Assembly (NCBI GenBank): GCA_016867395.1 | Contig: VGJS01000007.1 | Coordinates: 1 to 64,000 of the forward strand | Direction: 5' to 3' | Origin: Candidatus Handelsmanbacteria bacterium | Lineage (GTDB): Bacteria; Latescibacterota; UBA2968; UBA8231 | Length of the DNA: 64,000 nt | Shown: piece after piece, positions 8,713 to 17,336 of the stretch | Layout: each line of letters opens with the position of its first letter | Position numbering within the stretch: the first letter of the stretch is position 1 | Translations under genes and position numbers: made by a program | The notes under the pieces: generated by a model | The model's database searches: none | What the model was told of the DNA's origin: nothing | The model's input: only the letters and a program-made list of their open reading frames with translations

Positions 8713-9492
8713 CTACTTGCCTTTCTTCCTGGCCTTGGCCTTGGGTTTCTTGGCCTGCTTCTTCTTCCAGGCCTCGTATTCGACCCGAGCCTCGGCGCTC
8801 AAGGGGTAGTACTTGCGCAAATCACCGCCCTCAAAGAGGCGCTGGCGCGAGAAGTCCTCCCATTCGGAATGAGCGGCGGCTTTTTCCAAAAGCTCGGGGG
8901 CCAGCTTGAACGGCACCACCACGGCTCCGTCGTCGTCGGCGACGATGATATCGCCGGGCATCACCATCACCCCGGCGCAGGCGACGGGTACGTTGACGGC
9001 AAAGGGCATGAGGTTGGTCTGGGTGTGGAAGTTTGGGGTCACGCCTTTGAGCCACAGCCCTAGGCCCAGGCGCTGCACCTTGGGGAAGTCGCGGATGCAG
9101 CCGTCGATCACCACCCCGATCCCGCCCCGCCCCTTGAAGTAGGTCAGCATCATATCGCCAAAGCAGCCGCTGCTCAGATCGCCCCGCGCATCCACCACGA
9201 CGATGTCGCCGGGCCGGGTGTGGTACAGGGCGTGGCGGTGCAGCTGGCGCTCGGGGTCGGCGTACTCGTCCACCCCGTAGAGGTCCTCGCGCTTGGGCAT
9301 GAATTGCAGGGTCAGCGCCGGCCCTACCACGGTCTTGCCGGGGATGTGGGTGACCAGGCCGGTCAGGTGGGGGTTGCGGATGCCCAGACGGGCCAGCTCG
9401 CCGGCCGCGGTGGCGCTGCCCACCTGGGCCAGGCCCTTGATGAGGCGTTTGGGGGGGCGGGTGATGTCCTGGGTCCGGATCGGCTCGCTCAT
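8713..9492 (-). CDS. RraA-family protein (4-hydroxy-4-methyl-2-oxoglutarate aldolase-like)
   Basis: A 259-residue RraA-like protein. Family members are aldolases or decarboxylases acting on 2-oxo acids, or RNase E inhibitors in enterobacteria. Motifs seen are GDIVVVDARGDLSSGCFGDMM (about 93-113) followed by GIGVVIDGCIRD (about 122-133), whose Arg-Asp pair binds substrate and metal, then PGDIIVADDDGAVVVP. It has an unusual lysine-rich tail (about the last 20 residues) not needed for the fold. It is the last gene of a three-gene minus-strand operon, starting 12 bases after the DUF6785-type gene with AAGGA as ribosome site. That neighbour suggests a sugar-acid or oxo-acid aldolase rather than an RNase regulator; this is inference. 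Confidence 0.85.
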   Translation of the reverse strand: MSEPIRTQDITRPPKRLIKGLAQVGSATAAGELARLGIRNPHLTGLVTHIPGKTVVGPALTLQFMPKREDLYGVDEYADPERQLHRHALYHTRPGDIVVVDARGDLSSGCFGDMMLTYFKGRGGIGVVIDGCIRDFPKVQRLGLGLWLKGVTPNFHTQTNLMPFAVNVPVACAGVMVMPGDIIVADDDGAVVVPFKLAPELLEKAAAHSEWEDFSRQRLFEGGDLRKYYPLSAEARVEYEAWKKKQAKKPKAKARKKGK

Positions 9493-9504
9493 GGGGTTTT
9501 CCTT

Positions 9505-11463
9505 TCAGCCGTGCATGATGGGGTGGCCGTTGCCGGGGAAGAAAATCATGTCGATGATGAAGGAGATGCCCACCCCCAGGAAGTGGCCGGCGATCAGGCC
9601 GACGAAGAAGGGGATGGCCTTGCGGTACAGGTCGATGCCGCCAAAGCGCATGATGATACTCTTGGCGGCCCAGGCGATGAAGATGGCGGCGGCCTGGTTG
9701 CGCACCATCCACACCGCGGAGATAGCCAGGCCGACGGGATGCAGAGGCCACCAGGGGAAGCGGTACTGCATGAAGGTGAGGAAGGCCATGCCCAGGGCTC
9801 CGGCCCCCAGAAAGGTCAGCTTGGGGAGGTGGGGATCCGTCGGGGTCTTGATCTTGGCCACGGCTTCTTCAAAGCTGCGCAGCCCGGCCCCACCGGAAAC
9901 CCGGAAGAACCACGAATTGAAGTTGGAGGCCCCCTGCTCGTAGGCCATATAAATGATATAGGACATGGAGGCGGCGAAACCCACCAGCACCGCCAGGGCG
10001 ATGGCCAGGCTCAGGCCGTGGCGGCTCAGGCGCAGGCTGTCTTGTAATTTGGAGGCGTTGGCCGCGGCTGGCATGAAGATGGACTGCACGTCGCCAAAAA
10101 AGGAGTAACACAGGCCCAGGGCCGCCAGGCCGCTGGCGGGGATGGCGCTGGTGCCTAAGGTGACGGTGGTCATGGACTGGGCCACCACCGGGGTGGTCAG
10201 GTAGTAGACCCCCGCCTGCACTACCAGGCGGGTGATGCCTAAGTAGGCGATGAGCACGAAAGCCAGGAACATCAGGGCCACCAGGAAGGGCATGCCCGCC
10301 TTGCACAGCCAGGCTAGCATGTAGGCCACGGCCAGGGCCAGGCCTACCACCGCCGCCCGGTAGGAAAGCAGCTCGCGGGAATCGTCGATGGGATAGGCCG
10401 CGTTGCGGGCCTTGCGCCAGACCTCGCGCAGATGGTCGCGGGCCATCCACAAACCCCACAGCACCATCACCAGGAAGGCCCCCCAGCACTGCCAGGAGGT
10501 GGAGGGCAGGCCCCAGATGAAGGTGTCGGCGTCGGTGATGCCCAGGCCGAAGCGGTTGAAGATGCCCTCTTCGACCAGGGTGAAGACGTAGAAGAACCAG
10601 ATGCTGAAGGAGACGTTGAGGTTGGCGAAGAACATGAAGCCGATGACCGGGAAGTAGAGATTGATGGAGATGGGCGGAAAGCCGCGCGCCACCTGCACCA
10701 CGTAGCCCCAGGGGATCTGGGGGAAGAAGTGGAAGAAGAAGCCGATGCTGTTCCACAGGGCGATGAAGAGGGGCACGCCGGCCCCGATCCAGAAGACCTT
10801 GTTGCGCAGGATGGGGGGCACCCGGTCCCGGCTGCCCTCGGGCACCATCAGAGCCTGGGGCACCTCCATGAGTGGATAGGCCAGGCGCTCGCGCTCCACC
10901 CACTGCCGGCGCAGAATCACCACCATGGCGAAGCAGGCGAAGTACAGGGACCAGACAAAGCTGATCCACCAGAACAGGGGCATGGTCCAGGCGTCCAGCA
11001 GGGTGCTCCAGGGCACTGGCTCGCCGAAGGGCAGGCCCTCGAAGAACCAGGTCATGGCCAGGCCCTTGTTGCTGGGAATGAGCCATTGAGGCAGGTGGGG
11101 GATGAGGAACTGATCCCACTGGTTTTCGGCCGAGGTGAAGTATTCGGGGGTGGTGGGGATGGAGAGCAGGAAACCCACCATGAAGATGGGGATGCCGGTG
11201 GTCACCAGGCCCATGACCATCGCCGTCATCAGCTCGGCGGGGCGCAGGCCCCAGGCGGGCCTGAGGGTCTTGAGCAGGATATTGAGGAGGACGAGACTGA
11301 CGAAGGGGAAACCGACGCCGATGGGGAAGAAGGACCAGGTGATCTCCGAGGTGCCCGCCACCCAGATGGCGTAGGGGGCGCCCAGGCATACCACCAGCAC
11401 CATCGCGATGCCCAGGATCAGGGAACGGAGGGTGAGGCCGCTGCGTTCGAGAGCGTCGGACAT
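9505..11463 (-). CDS. DUF6785/DUF6784-type polytopic membrane protein (OPT-like)
   Basis: A 652-residue protein with about twelve or more hydrophobic segments, starting with RSLILGIAMVLVVCLGAP and ending FFVGLIAGHFLGVGISF. Recognisable stretches include TWSFFPIGVGFPF, ENQWDQFLIPHLPQWLIPSN, SFFGDVQSIFMPAAAN and RFPWWPLHPVGLAIS. It is a full-length paralogue of the protein at 12360-14288. I place it in the DUF6785/DUF6784 group, which resembles oligopeptide-transporter-like proteins; no function is established. The ATG at 11463 follows the stop of the CBM9-like gene by one base and is preferred over a TTG at 11484. Operon context with an exported sugar-binding-like protein and an RraA enzyme suggests transport of a sugar-derived solute. 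Confidence 0.75.
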   Translation of the reverse strand: MSDALERSGLTLRSLILGIAMVLVVCLGAPYAIWVAGTSEITWSFFPIGVGFPFVSLVLLNILLKTLRPAWGLRPAELMTAMVMGLVTTGIPIFMVGFLLSIPTTPEYFTSAENQWDQFLIPHLPQWLIPSNKGLAMTWFFEGLPFGEPVPWSTLLDAWTMPLFWWISFVWSLYFACFAMVVILRRQWVERERLAYPLMEVPQALMVPEGSRDRVPPILRNKVFWIGAGVPLFIALWNSIGFFFHFFPQIPWGYVVQVARGFPPISINLYFPVIGFMFFANLNVSFSIWFFYVFTLVEEGIFNRFGLGITDADTFIWGLPSTSWQCWGAFLVMVLWGLWMARDHLREVWRKARNAAYPIDDSRELLSYRAAVVGLALAVAYMLAWLCKAGMPFLVALMFLAFVLIAYLGITRLVVQAGVYYLTTPVVAQSMTTVTLGTSAIPASGLAALGLCYSFFGDVQSIFMPAAANASKLQDSLRLSRHGLSLAIALAVLVGFAASMSYIIYMAYEQGASNFNSWFFRVSGGAGLRSFEEAVAKIKTPTDPHLPKLTFLGAGALGMAFLTFMQYRFPWWPLHPVGLAISAVWMVRNQAAAIFIAWAAKSIIMRFGGIDLYRKAIPFFVGLIAGHFLGVGISFIIDMIFFPGNGHPIMHG

Positions 11464-11464
11464 C

Positions 11465-12286
11465 TTATTTGGCCAGGCGCTCAACGGGCTGGATGGGGCC
11501 GGTCAGGATGGCCTCCCCCCAGGTCGAGTCGTCGTCGCCGGTGCCGTAGATGATGAAGTGGCCGCCGTACGGGCCGCCGTCCGGGTCGGTGTGGACGATC
11601 TCCAGGCCCCAGACGTCGCCCACCTGCGGCGAGGTCCAGCGCGGATCGCTCCTGGCGAAGGTGGCCTTGAGGTCCACCCGGGCTTCGAGCACGAAATCGG
11701 CCGGGCCGCGGCCCCAGGGATTCATGTGCAGTTGGTAATCGACCGCACTCTTGGGCAGAGGCTCTTCCTGGTAGGTCGAATCCGGAGTGCCGTACCGCCA
11801 CCAGGCGCCATAGGGGGGCTTGCGGGTGTCGATGACAAAGCAGAAGGCGTTGTCCCCCTGGCCGAAGAACTCGGGGGCACGATCGCGGGGGGCCTCGATG
11901 AACCAGCAGATGCAGTCCTTGAAGTACCAGCGCTTGTCCTGGTGCTCGGGGTCGTCCACGTCGTTGCGGTTGTCCTTTACCTCGGCGCCCAGGTACAGGT
12001 ACTGGGAATCCCAGGCGGTGTAGTAGCGGGCCTGGAGGTCGTCCTCGGGGTAGGGCTCCTTGCCGTGGTCGGTGAGCCGGTTGCGCGCGGGGTCGAACCA
12101 GGGGGTCTGGCGCAGGCGGTAGATGTCCCAGACCCCGTCGCTGAAGGACAACTCCTTCCATTCGGCCAGGTCGCCGTCGATGGCGGGGGACTGGTCGAGT
12201 TTGGGCAGGTACAGGTTGGGGATCTGGGCGCTCAGGGCACCGCCGCCGAGGAGGGTCAGGCCGAGGGCCAGGAGAATTTTGCGCAT
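11465..12286 (-). CDS. exported CBM9-like carbohydrate-binding protein
   Basis: A 273-residue protein with a signal peptide (MRKILLALGLTLLGGGALSAQ) and then one CBM9-like domain: PAIDGDLAEWKEL near residue 32, YYTAWDSQYLYLGAEVKDN near 85-105, a middle section with CFVIDTRKPP, and VGDVWGLEIVHTDPDGG near the end. Such domains bind sugar chain ends in glycoside hydrolases, but here no catalytic domain is attached. The ATG at 12286 has GGAG eight bases ahead; a GTG at 12298 overlaps that site and is less likely. It is the first gene of the operon with the DUF6785-type protein and RraA. A periplasmic or surface binding role is inferred. Confidence 0.78.
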   Translation of the reverse strand: MRKILLALGLTLLGGGALSAQIPNLYLPKLDQSPAIDGDLAEWKELSFSDGVWDIYRLRQTPWFDPARNRLTDHGKEPYPEDDLQARYYTAWDSQYLYLGAEVKDNRNDVDDPEHQDKRWYFKDCICWFIEAPRDRAPEFFGQGDNAFCFVIDTRKPPYGAWWRYGTPDSTYQEEPLPKSAVDYQLHMNPWGRGPADFVLEARVDLKATFARSDPRWTSPQVGDVWGLEIVHTDPDGGPYGGHFIIYGTGDDDSTWGEAILTGPIQPVERLAK

Positions 12287-12320
12287 CGGGGGCTCCACAG
12301 GGAGGGAAAATTGGTCAAAA

Positions 12321-12350
12321 AAGATATCGCCCCGGCAGAGAGTGTGTCAA
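12321..12350 (-). promoter_or_regulatory. sigma70-type promoter for the CBM9/DUF6785/RraA operon
   Basis: On the minus strand TTGACA (12350-12345) and TATCTT (12326-12321) are separated by 18 bases. The ATG of the CBM9-like gene lies 34 bases past the -10 box. Confidence 0.6.
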
Positions 12351-12359
12351 GAAAGCGGC

Positions 12360-14288
12360 TCAGCCGTGGAGGATGGGGTGGCCCTTGCCGGGGAAGAAGA
12401 CCATATCGACGAGGAAGGAAAGGCCCACCCCGAGGAAGTGACCCAGGATCAGGCCGATGAAGAAGGGGGTGCCCCGGCGGTAGAGGTCGATGCCGCCCAG
12501 GCGCAGGAGGATGCTCTTGGCCGCCCAGGCGGCGAAGATGGCGGCGGCCTGGTTGCGGACCATCCAGGCCGAAACGATGGTCAGGCCAATGGGGTGGAGG
12601 GGCCACCAGGGGAAGCGGTAATGCAGCAGGGTCAAGCCGGTCATGGCCAGGGCCCCGCCCCCGAAGAAGGCCAGCTTCTGGTACTGGACCCCGGCGGGGT
12701 TGGCGATGCGGGCGGCGGCGTAGTCGAAGGCCAGCACCCCGGCTCCGCCCGAGACCCGGAAGAACCAAGAGCTGAAATTGGAGGCCCCCTGCTGGTAGGC
12801 CATGCAGAGGATGAACAGGGTGGAGAGGGCGAAGGCCAGGACCAGGGCCAGGCACAGGGCAAGGCAAAGGGTGCGCCGGCCAAGCCCCAGGCTGTCGTGC
12901 AGGCGGGCGGCGTGGGCCGCGGCGGGCATGAAGATGGACTGCACGTCGCCGAAGAAGGAGAAGGTCAGACCCAGGCCCACCAGGCCCTGGGGGGGCAGGC
13001 TGCGGCTGCCCAGCAGGGCCAGGGTCATGGCCTGGCTGACCATCGGGGTGGTCAGGTAGTAGACCCCGGCCTGGGCCACCAGGCGAGTGATGCCCAGGTA
13101 GGCGATGAGCACCCCGGCCAGAAAAAGGGCCGCTGCCCCCAGGGGCAGGCCAGCCCGGCACAGCCAGACCAGCATATAGGCCAGGGCCAGGAGCACCCCG
13201 GCCACGGCGATGCGGTAGGGGAGCAACTCCCGCGCATCGTCCACCGGAGCGCCGGGGTCCAGGGCCTTGCGCCAGACCTGGCGCAACTGGTCGCGGGCCA
13301 TCCACAAACCCCACAGGGTCATGGCCACAAAGGCGCCCCAGCACTGCCAGGAGGTGGTGGGGAAGCCGCCCACCACAAAGGCGTCCCCCTCGGAGATGCC
13401 CAGGCCCAGGCGCTTGCAGATCCCCTCCTCGAAGAGAGCCAGCAGGTAGAAGAACCAGATGCTGAAGGAGACGTTGAGCTTGGCGAAATACATGAAGCCG
13501 ACCACCGGGAAGTACAGGCGGATGAAGAGGGGGGGAAAGTCGCTGCCCACCTGCACCCAGTAGTCCCAGGGGATGGGGGTTAGGAAGGGATGGAAGAAGC
13601 CGGCGATGTTCCACAGGGCGATGGAGAGGGGCAGGCCGGCCCCCATCCAGAGCAGGGGCCGGCGCAAGAGGGCAGGGCCGCCTTCGGCCAGCAGGGCCTG
13701 GGGCGCCTCCATGAGGGGAAAGGCCAGGCGCTCGCGCTCGATCCACTGCCGGCGCAGGATTACCACCAGGGCGAAGCAGGCGAAGTACAGGGCTCCCAGA
13801 AAACTGAACCACCAGAAGAGGGGCATGACCCAGGCGTGTAGGAGGGCGTTCCAGGGGACGGGCTCGCCGAAGGGCAGGCCCTCGAAGAACCAGGTCATGG
13901 CCAGCCCTTCGTTGCTGGGGATGAGCCAGCGGGGCAGGTGGGGCAGAATGTACTGGGGCCACTGGTTCTCGGGGGAGGCGAAGTAGTCGGGGGTGGTGGG
14001 GATGGCCAGCAGGTAGCCCATGATGAAGAAGGGGATGCCGGCTGCGGCCAGGCCCATGACCAGTATCAGGGCCAGTTCGGCGGGGCGCAGGGCCCAGGAG
14101 GGCCGCCGGGACTGGAGGACGAGATTGAGCAGGAGCAGGCAGAGGAAGGGAAAACCCACCCCAATGGGGAAGAAGGACCAGGTAAGTTCCGAGGAGCCAA
14201 GCACCCAGGTGGCGCCGGGGGCGCCCAGGCTGAGCAGGAGGACCAGCAGGCTGCCCAGGCCCAGTGCGCGGAGGCTGGAGGAGGACAC
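12360..14288 (-). CDS. second DUF6785/DUF6784-type polytopic membrane protein
   Basis: A 642-residue paralogue of the protein encoded at 9505-11463, matching along its whole length (for example ELTWSFFPIGVGFPF, EGLAMTWFFEGLPFGEPVPW, FSFFGDVQSIFMPAAAH, RNQAAAIFAAWAAKS). About twelve hydrophobic segments are visible. The start is GTG at 14288, just after the stop of the epimerase gene, with TGAGGGG as ribosome site overlapping that stop. It forms a two-gene operon with the uronate-dehydrogenase-like epimerase. The pairing of each copy with a different sugar-acid enzyme hints at transporters with different substrates, but no family function is known to me. Its 3' end is only 10 bases from the -35 box of the next operon. 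Confidence 0.75.
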   Translation of the reverse strand: MSSSSLRALGLGSLLVLLLSLGAPGATWVLGSSELTWSFFPIGVGFPFLCLLLLNLVLQSRRPSWALRPAELALILVMGLAAAGIPFFIMGYLLAIPTTPDYFASPENQWPQYILPHLPRWLIPSNEGLAMTWFFEGLPFGEPVPWNALLHAWVMPLFWWFSFLGALYFACFALVVILRRQWIERERLAFPLMEAPQALLAEGGPALLRRPLLWMGAGLPLSIALWNIAGFFHPFLTPIPWDYWVQVGSDFPPLFIRLYFPVVGFMYFAKLNVSFSIWFFYLLALFEEGICKRLGLGISEGDAFVVGGFPTTSWQCWGAFVAMTLWGLWMARDQLRQVWRKALDPGAPVDDARELLPYRIAVAGVLLALAYMLVWLCRAGLPLGAAALFLAGVLIAYLGITRLVAQAGVYYLTTPMVSQAMTLALLGSRSLPPQGLVGLGLTFSFFGDVQSIFMPAAAHAARLHDSLGLGRRTLCLALCLALVLAFALSTLFILCMAYQQGASNFSSWFFRVSGGAGVLAFDYAAARIANPAGVQYQKLAFFGGGALAMTGLTLLHYRFPWWPLHPIGLTIVSAWMVRNQAAAIFAAWAAKSILLRLGGIDLYRRGTPFFIGLILGHFLGVGLSFLVDMVFFPGKGHPILHG

Positions 14289-14294
14289 GGCCCC

Positions 14295-15053
14295 TCAGCC
14301 CTGGCGGTAGTCCTCGGCCGAGTCCTGGGGGGCGTAGCCTACCAGCCGGCGGGCATTGGCCAGGCTGCGGTAGGCCCAGCGGTTGTCGGAGGCCGCATAG
14401 AAGATCTCGAAGCGCAGCTCGGGTGGGGCGGCCAGGCATTTTTCGACCATCTGCGCCGCGTCGCGTTGGCTGCACCAGGCCCCGTACTCGCGGGGTTGGG
14501 TGGGGCGGTTCTCGGGATTGACCCGGCCCAGGCGCAGGCAGAAGACCGAAAGGCCGTGGGCCTGGGAGTAATGGCGACCCAGGGCCTCGCCCCAGACCTT
14601 GGAGCAGCCGTACAGGCCCATCGGGTAGATGGGGACCTGGTCAGTCACCAGGGGCCAGGTGGGGGGGACCTGCTCGTAGCGGCCGGCGGCCAGGTCCGCG
14701 TAGGGGGGGTGCTGCTCGTAGCCGATGACCGCGGTGCCGCTGCTGGCAAAGACCACGCGTTTCACCCCGGCGCGGCGGGCCGCCTCGAAGACGTTGTAGG
14801 CGCCCTGGAGGTTGTACTTGAGCACCCCCTCCCAGTCGTCGCCCAGCAGGGCAGCGAGGTGGACCACCGCGTCCTGGCCCCGGAAGGCCGGCAGGATGGA
14901 CTCCAGGTCGGCGATGTCCCCCTGGTGGCAATCCACACCTTCCAGGGGCCGGCGGTTGAGGGCCCGCAGGGTGTACCTGCCTTCGAGTTGCTTGCGCACT
15001 GCATTGCCGATCAGGCCGCTCATGCCGGTCACCAGCACCTTCTTGATTTCCAT
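14295..15053 (-). CDS. NAD-dependent epimerase/dehydratase, uronate-dehydrogenase-like
   Basis: A 252-residue extended short-chain dehydrogenase. The Rossmann motif is VTGMSGLIGNAV (about 8-19). The catalytic YxxxK is YGCSK, within MGLYGCSKVWGEALG around residue 150. The C-terminal part (GAWCSQRDAAQMVEKCL, FEIFYAASDNRWAYRS, LVGYAPQDSAEDYRQG) is of the type seen in uronate dehydrogenases, which oxidise glucuronate or galacturonate to aldarolactones. A paralogue lies at 52183-53001. The ATG at 15053 follows AGGAGGGG. It leads the operon with the second DUF6785-type protein. Uronate oxidation is inferred from the family resemblance and should be held loosely. Confidence 0.8.
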   Translation of the reverse strand: MEIKKVLVTGMSGLIGNAVRKQLEGRYTLRALNRRPLEGVDCHQGDIADLESILPAFRGQDAVVHLAALLGDDWEGVLKYNLQGAYNVFEAARRAGVKRVVFASSGTAVIGYEQHPPYADLAAGRYEQVPPTWPLVTDQVPIYPMGLYGCSKVWGEALGRHYSQAHGLSVFCLRLGRVNPENRPTQPREYGAWCSQRDAAQMVEKCLAAPPELRFEIFYAASDNRWAYRSLANARRLVGYAPQDSAEDYRQG

Positions 15054-15082
15054 GATCGCCCCTCCTGACGGCAGATGGCAGG

Positions 15083-15112
15083 AGGATACGGCGGTGCAGG
15101 GCGGCCTGTCAA
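15083..15112 (-). promoter_or_regulatory. sigma70-type promoter for the epimerase/DUF6785 operon
   Basis: Minus strand TTGACA (15112-15107), an 18-base spacer, then TATCCT (15088-15083), 30 bases before the epimerase start codon. It stands back to back with the promoter of the ABC importer. Confidence 0.55.
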
Positions 15113-15128
15113 ACAGGGGGGAGCGCGC

Positions 15129-15157
15129 TTGCCGGCCAGGGGGGCAATGGCTAATAT
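15129..15157 (+). promoter_or_regulatory. sigma70-type promoter for the sugar ABC importer
   Basis: TTGCCG (15129-15134) and TAATAT (15152-15157) are 17 bases apart; the binding-protein TTG start follows at 15191. The -35 boxes of the two divergent operons are only 16 bases apart, so a regulator bound here could affect both. Confidence 0.5.
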
Positions 15158-15190
15158 TGGGGCCGGACAAACTTTTTAGAGGGCCTGAAT

Positions 15191-16444
15191 TTGCGCGCGA
15201 TCTACTCCCTGCTGGCCACCTTGCTGCTGGGGCTGCCAGCCCCCGGACTGGCCGAGCCGGTGGAGGTGATGGTTTGGGATTTCGGCGGGGTGCCCGGCCA
15301 CCAGGTCTGGATCAGGCAGGCGGTGGAGGACTTCAATGCCAGGCAGCGGGAGATCCATGTAGTGCTGGAGATCCGCGACTGGGCCACCCAGCGGGAGAGC
15401 CTGATCAGCACCACCATCGTGGGGGAGGGGCCGGACATCATCCGCGTCCACCACAAGTACTCGGTGGAATTCGGGCAGTTGGGGGGGCTGTACGCCCTGG
15501 AGAACTTCCCCGACTTCCCCGAGGTGGCGGCCCGCTTCTTTCCCAACGTGCTGGAGCAGGTCGAGTACCAGGGCAAACACTATGGCCTGCCCATCACCAT
15601 GCTGCCCTTCGTGCTGGCGGTCAATCAGTCCCTCCTCGCCAGGAACCACCTCCAGATTCCCCGCACCTGGGAGGAGATGCGGGCCATGGGGCCGGCCCTT
15701 AAGGAGGCGGGCATCCACACCTTCACCATGCCCGGCGGGGTGAACCTCGACACGGCCTACCGCTTCCTGCCCTTGCTCTACCGGGCGGGAGGGCGGGTGT
15801 TTGACGAGGGCTGGACCCGGGCCACCTTCAACGGGCCGGCCGGGCTGGCGGCGCTCAATTTCCTCATCGAGATGAAGAACGCCGGGTACTTCCCCTCGGC
15901 CAGCGCGGCCTATGCCTTCGACGAGAACGCGGCCCACTGGTGTACCGAGAAGGCCGCCCTCTCCATCGAGGGGCCCTGGTGGCAGGATATCGTGCTGGGC
16001 AACTACAAGTTCGAACTGACCAAGCTGGCCCTGGCCCAGGTGCCCGGCCCGGCCCAACCGCTGGAGCCCAACCCGCCGTGCACCCTGCTCGACGTGGTGA
16101 TGGTCTCCATCACCGGGTACACCCGGGTGCCCCAGCAGGCCTGGACCGTGCTCAAGGCCCTCAACGTGGAGGACCCGGTGTGGAAGGTGCCCAATCCGGC
16201 GATGGGGGGAATCCCGGCCCACAAGGCGGCGTACGAACCGGGGGTGCAGTCCAGGTACATCGACCTGGAGGTGCTGGCCGAGGCCGGCCGCAACGCGCTG
16301 GGGTGGCCGGGGCACCCTGGGATCACCGAGATCCAGCGCTGCATCGCCGACGCGGTCAACATGGCCCTGACCGGCGCCCTCAGTCCCCAGCAGGCCCTGG
16401 ACGCGGCGGCCGAGGAGGTGAACGAGATCCTCAATGATTACTAG
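15191..16444 (+). CDS. extracellular sugar-binding protein of an ABC importer
   Basis: A 417-residue family-1 solute-binding protein. A signal peptide ends near ...LPAPGLA at residue 21. The mature part begins EPVEVMVWDFGG, followed by FNARQREIHVVLE, ISTTIVGEGPDIIRVHHKYS (a typical hinge and ligand region), RTWEEMRAMG and a late HPGITEIQRCIADAVN that marks the C-terminal helices. The start is TTG at 15191 with GAGGG 11 bases before. It is closely similar along its whole length to the lipoprotein at 21072-22331. The permease genes follow directly, the first overlapping its stop by 11 bases, so this is the receptor of a CUT1-type sugar importer. Its substrate is unknown. Confidence 0.9.
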   Translation: MRAIYSLLATLLLGLPAPGLAEPVEVMVWDFGGVPGHQVWIRQAVEDFNARQREIHVVLEIRDWATQRESLISTTIVGEGPDIIRVHHKYSVEFGQLGGLYALENFPDFPEVAARFFPNVLEQVEYQGKHYGLPITMLPFVLAVNQSLLARNHLQIPRTWEEMRAMGPALKEAGIHTFTMPGGVNLDTAYRFLPLLYRAGGRVFDEGWTRATFNGPAGLAALNFLIEMKNAGYFPSASAAYAFDENAAHWCTEKAALSIEGPWWQDIVLGNYKFELTKLALAQVPGPAQPLEPNPPCTLLDVVMVSITGYTRVPQQAWTVLKALNVEDPVWKVPNPAMGGIPAHKAAYEPGVQSRYIDLEVLAEAGRNALGWPGHPGITEIQRCIADAVNMALTGALSPQQALDAAAEEVNEILNDY

Positions 16445-17336
16445 CTCGCGGCTGCACAAACAACTGACCCCCTATTACTTTCTGCTGCCGGCCCTGGTGG
16501 TGCTGGGGGTGATCATCCTCTGGCCCATACTCAACAACCTGCTGATGAGCCTGCAGAAGGTGCGCCTGCTCAAGGGCGGGGAGAGCGAGTGGGTGGGCCT
16601 GGCCAACTACGCCAAGCTCCTGGGCAGCGCCAGCTTCAACTCCAGCGTGGGCAGCTCCCTCAAGTTCACCTTCATCTCCCTGCCCATCGCCCTGGTGCTG
16701 GGCCTGGCCCTGGCCCTGGTCTTCAACGAGATCAAGAAACACCGGCCGGTTTTCACCGCCTTCCTGCTGGTGCCCTGGGCCATCGCCCCGGTGGTCACCG
16801 GGTACATGTGGCGCTGGCTCTTCCACGACAGCTTTGGCCTGGTGAACTATTTCCTGCTCAGCGTGGGGCTCATCGACAGCAACGTGCCCTGGCTGGCCCA
16901 GCCGGGGCCGGCGATGGGGGCGGTGGTGGTGGCCAATGTCTGGCGCTTCATGCCCTATATCACCATCATGTTGCTGGCCGGGCTGCAGGGCATCTCCGGG
17001 GAGCTGTACGAGGCGGCCCAGGTGGACGGGGCCAACGTGCTGCAGCGCTTCTGGAACGTCACCCTGCCCCAGTTGCGCCACGTCATCGGGGTGGTCTTCC
17101 TCTTTGCCACCATCTGGATGGTCAACGACTTCGGGCTGATCTTCATCATGACCGAGGGGGGGCCGGCCAAGGCCACCCAGGTGGTGCCCATCACCGTGTA
17201 CCGCATCGCCTTCGAGAACCTGCAACTGGGCAGGGGCGCGGCGGCGGCCATGATGCTTTTGGCCTTTCTGCTGGCGGTGAGTGCGGTGTTCATCCGCGTG
17301 CTCTTCAGGGAGCGGAGGAGGGGCGATGAAAACTAG
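16434..17336 (+). CDS. sugar ABC importer permease, MalF/UgpA type
   Basis: A 300-residue inner-membrane permease with six hydrophobic spans. The EAA loop that contacts the ATPase is EAAQVDGANVLQRFWNVTLPQL at about residues 195-216, preceded by WRFMPYITIMLLAGLQGI. The N-terminus KQLTPYYFLLPALVVLGVIILWP is typical of the MalF-like subfamily lacking the long insertion. The ATG overlaps the binding-protein stop by 11 bases, and the next permease overlaps its end. No ATPase gene is present nearby, so the importer probably shares a multitasking ATPase (MsmK/UgpC type) encoded elsewhere. Confidence 0.93.
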   Translation: MITSSRLHKQLTPYYFLLPALVVLGVIILWPILNNLLMSLQKVRLLKGGESEWVGLANYAKLLGSASFNSSVGSSLKFTFISLPIALVLGLALALVFNEIKKHRPVFTAFLLVPWAIAPVVTGYMWRWLFHDSFGLVNYFLLSVGLIDSNVPWLAQPGPAMGAVVVANVWRFMPYITIMLLAGLQGISGELYEAAQVDGANVLQRFWNVTLPQLRHVIGVVFLFATIWMVNDFGLIFIMTEGGPAKATQVVPITVYRIAFENLQLGRGAAAAMMLLAFLLAVSAVFIRVLFRERRRGDEN

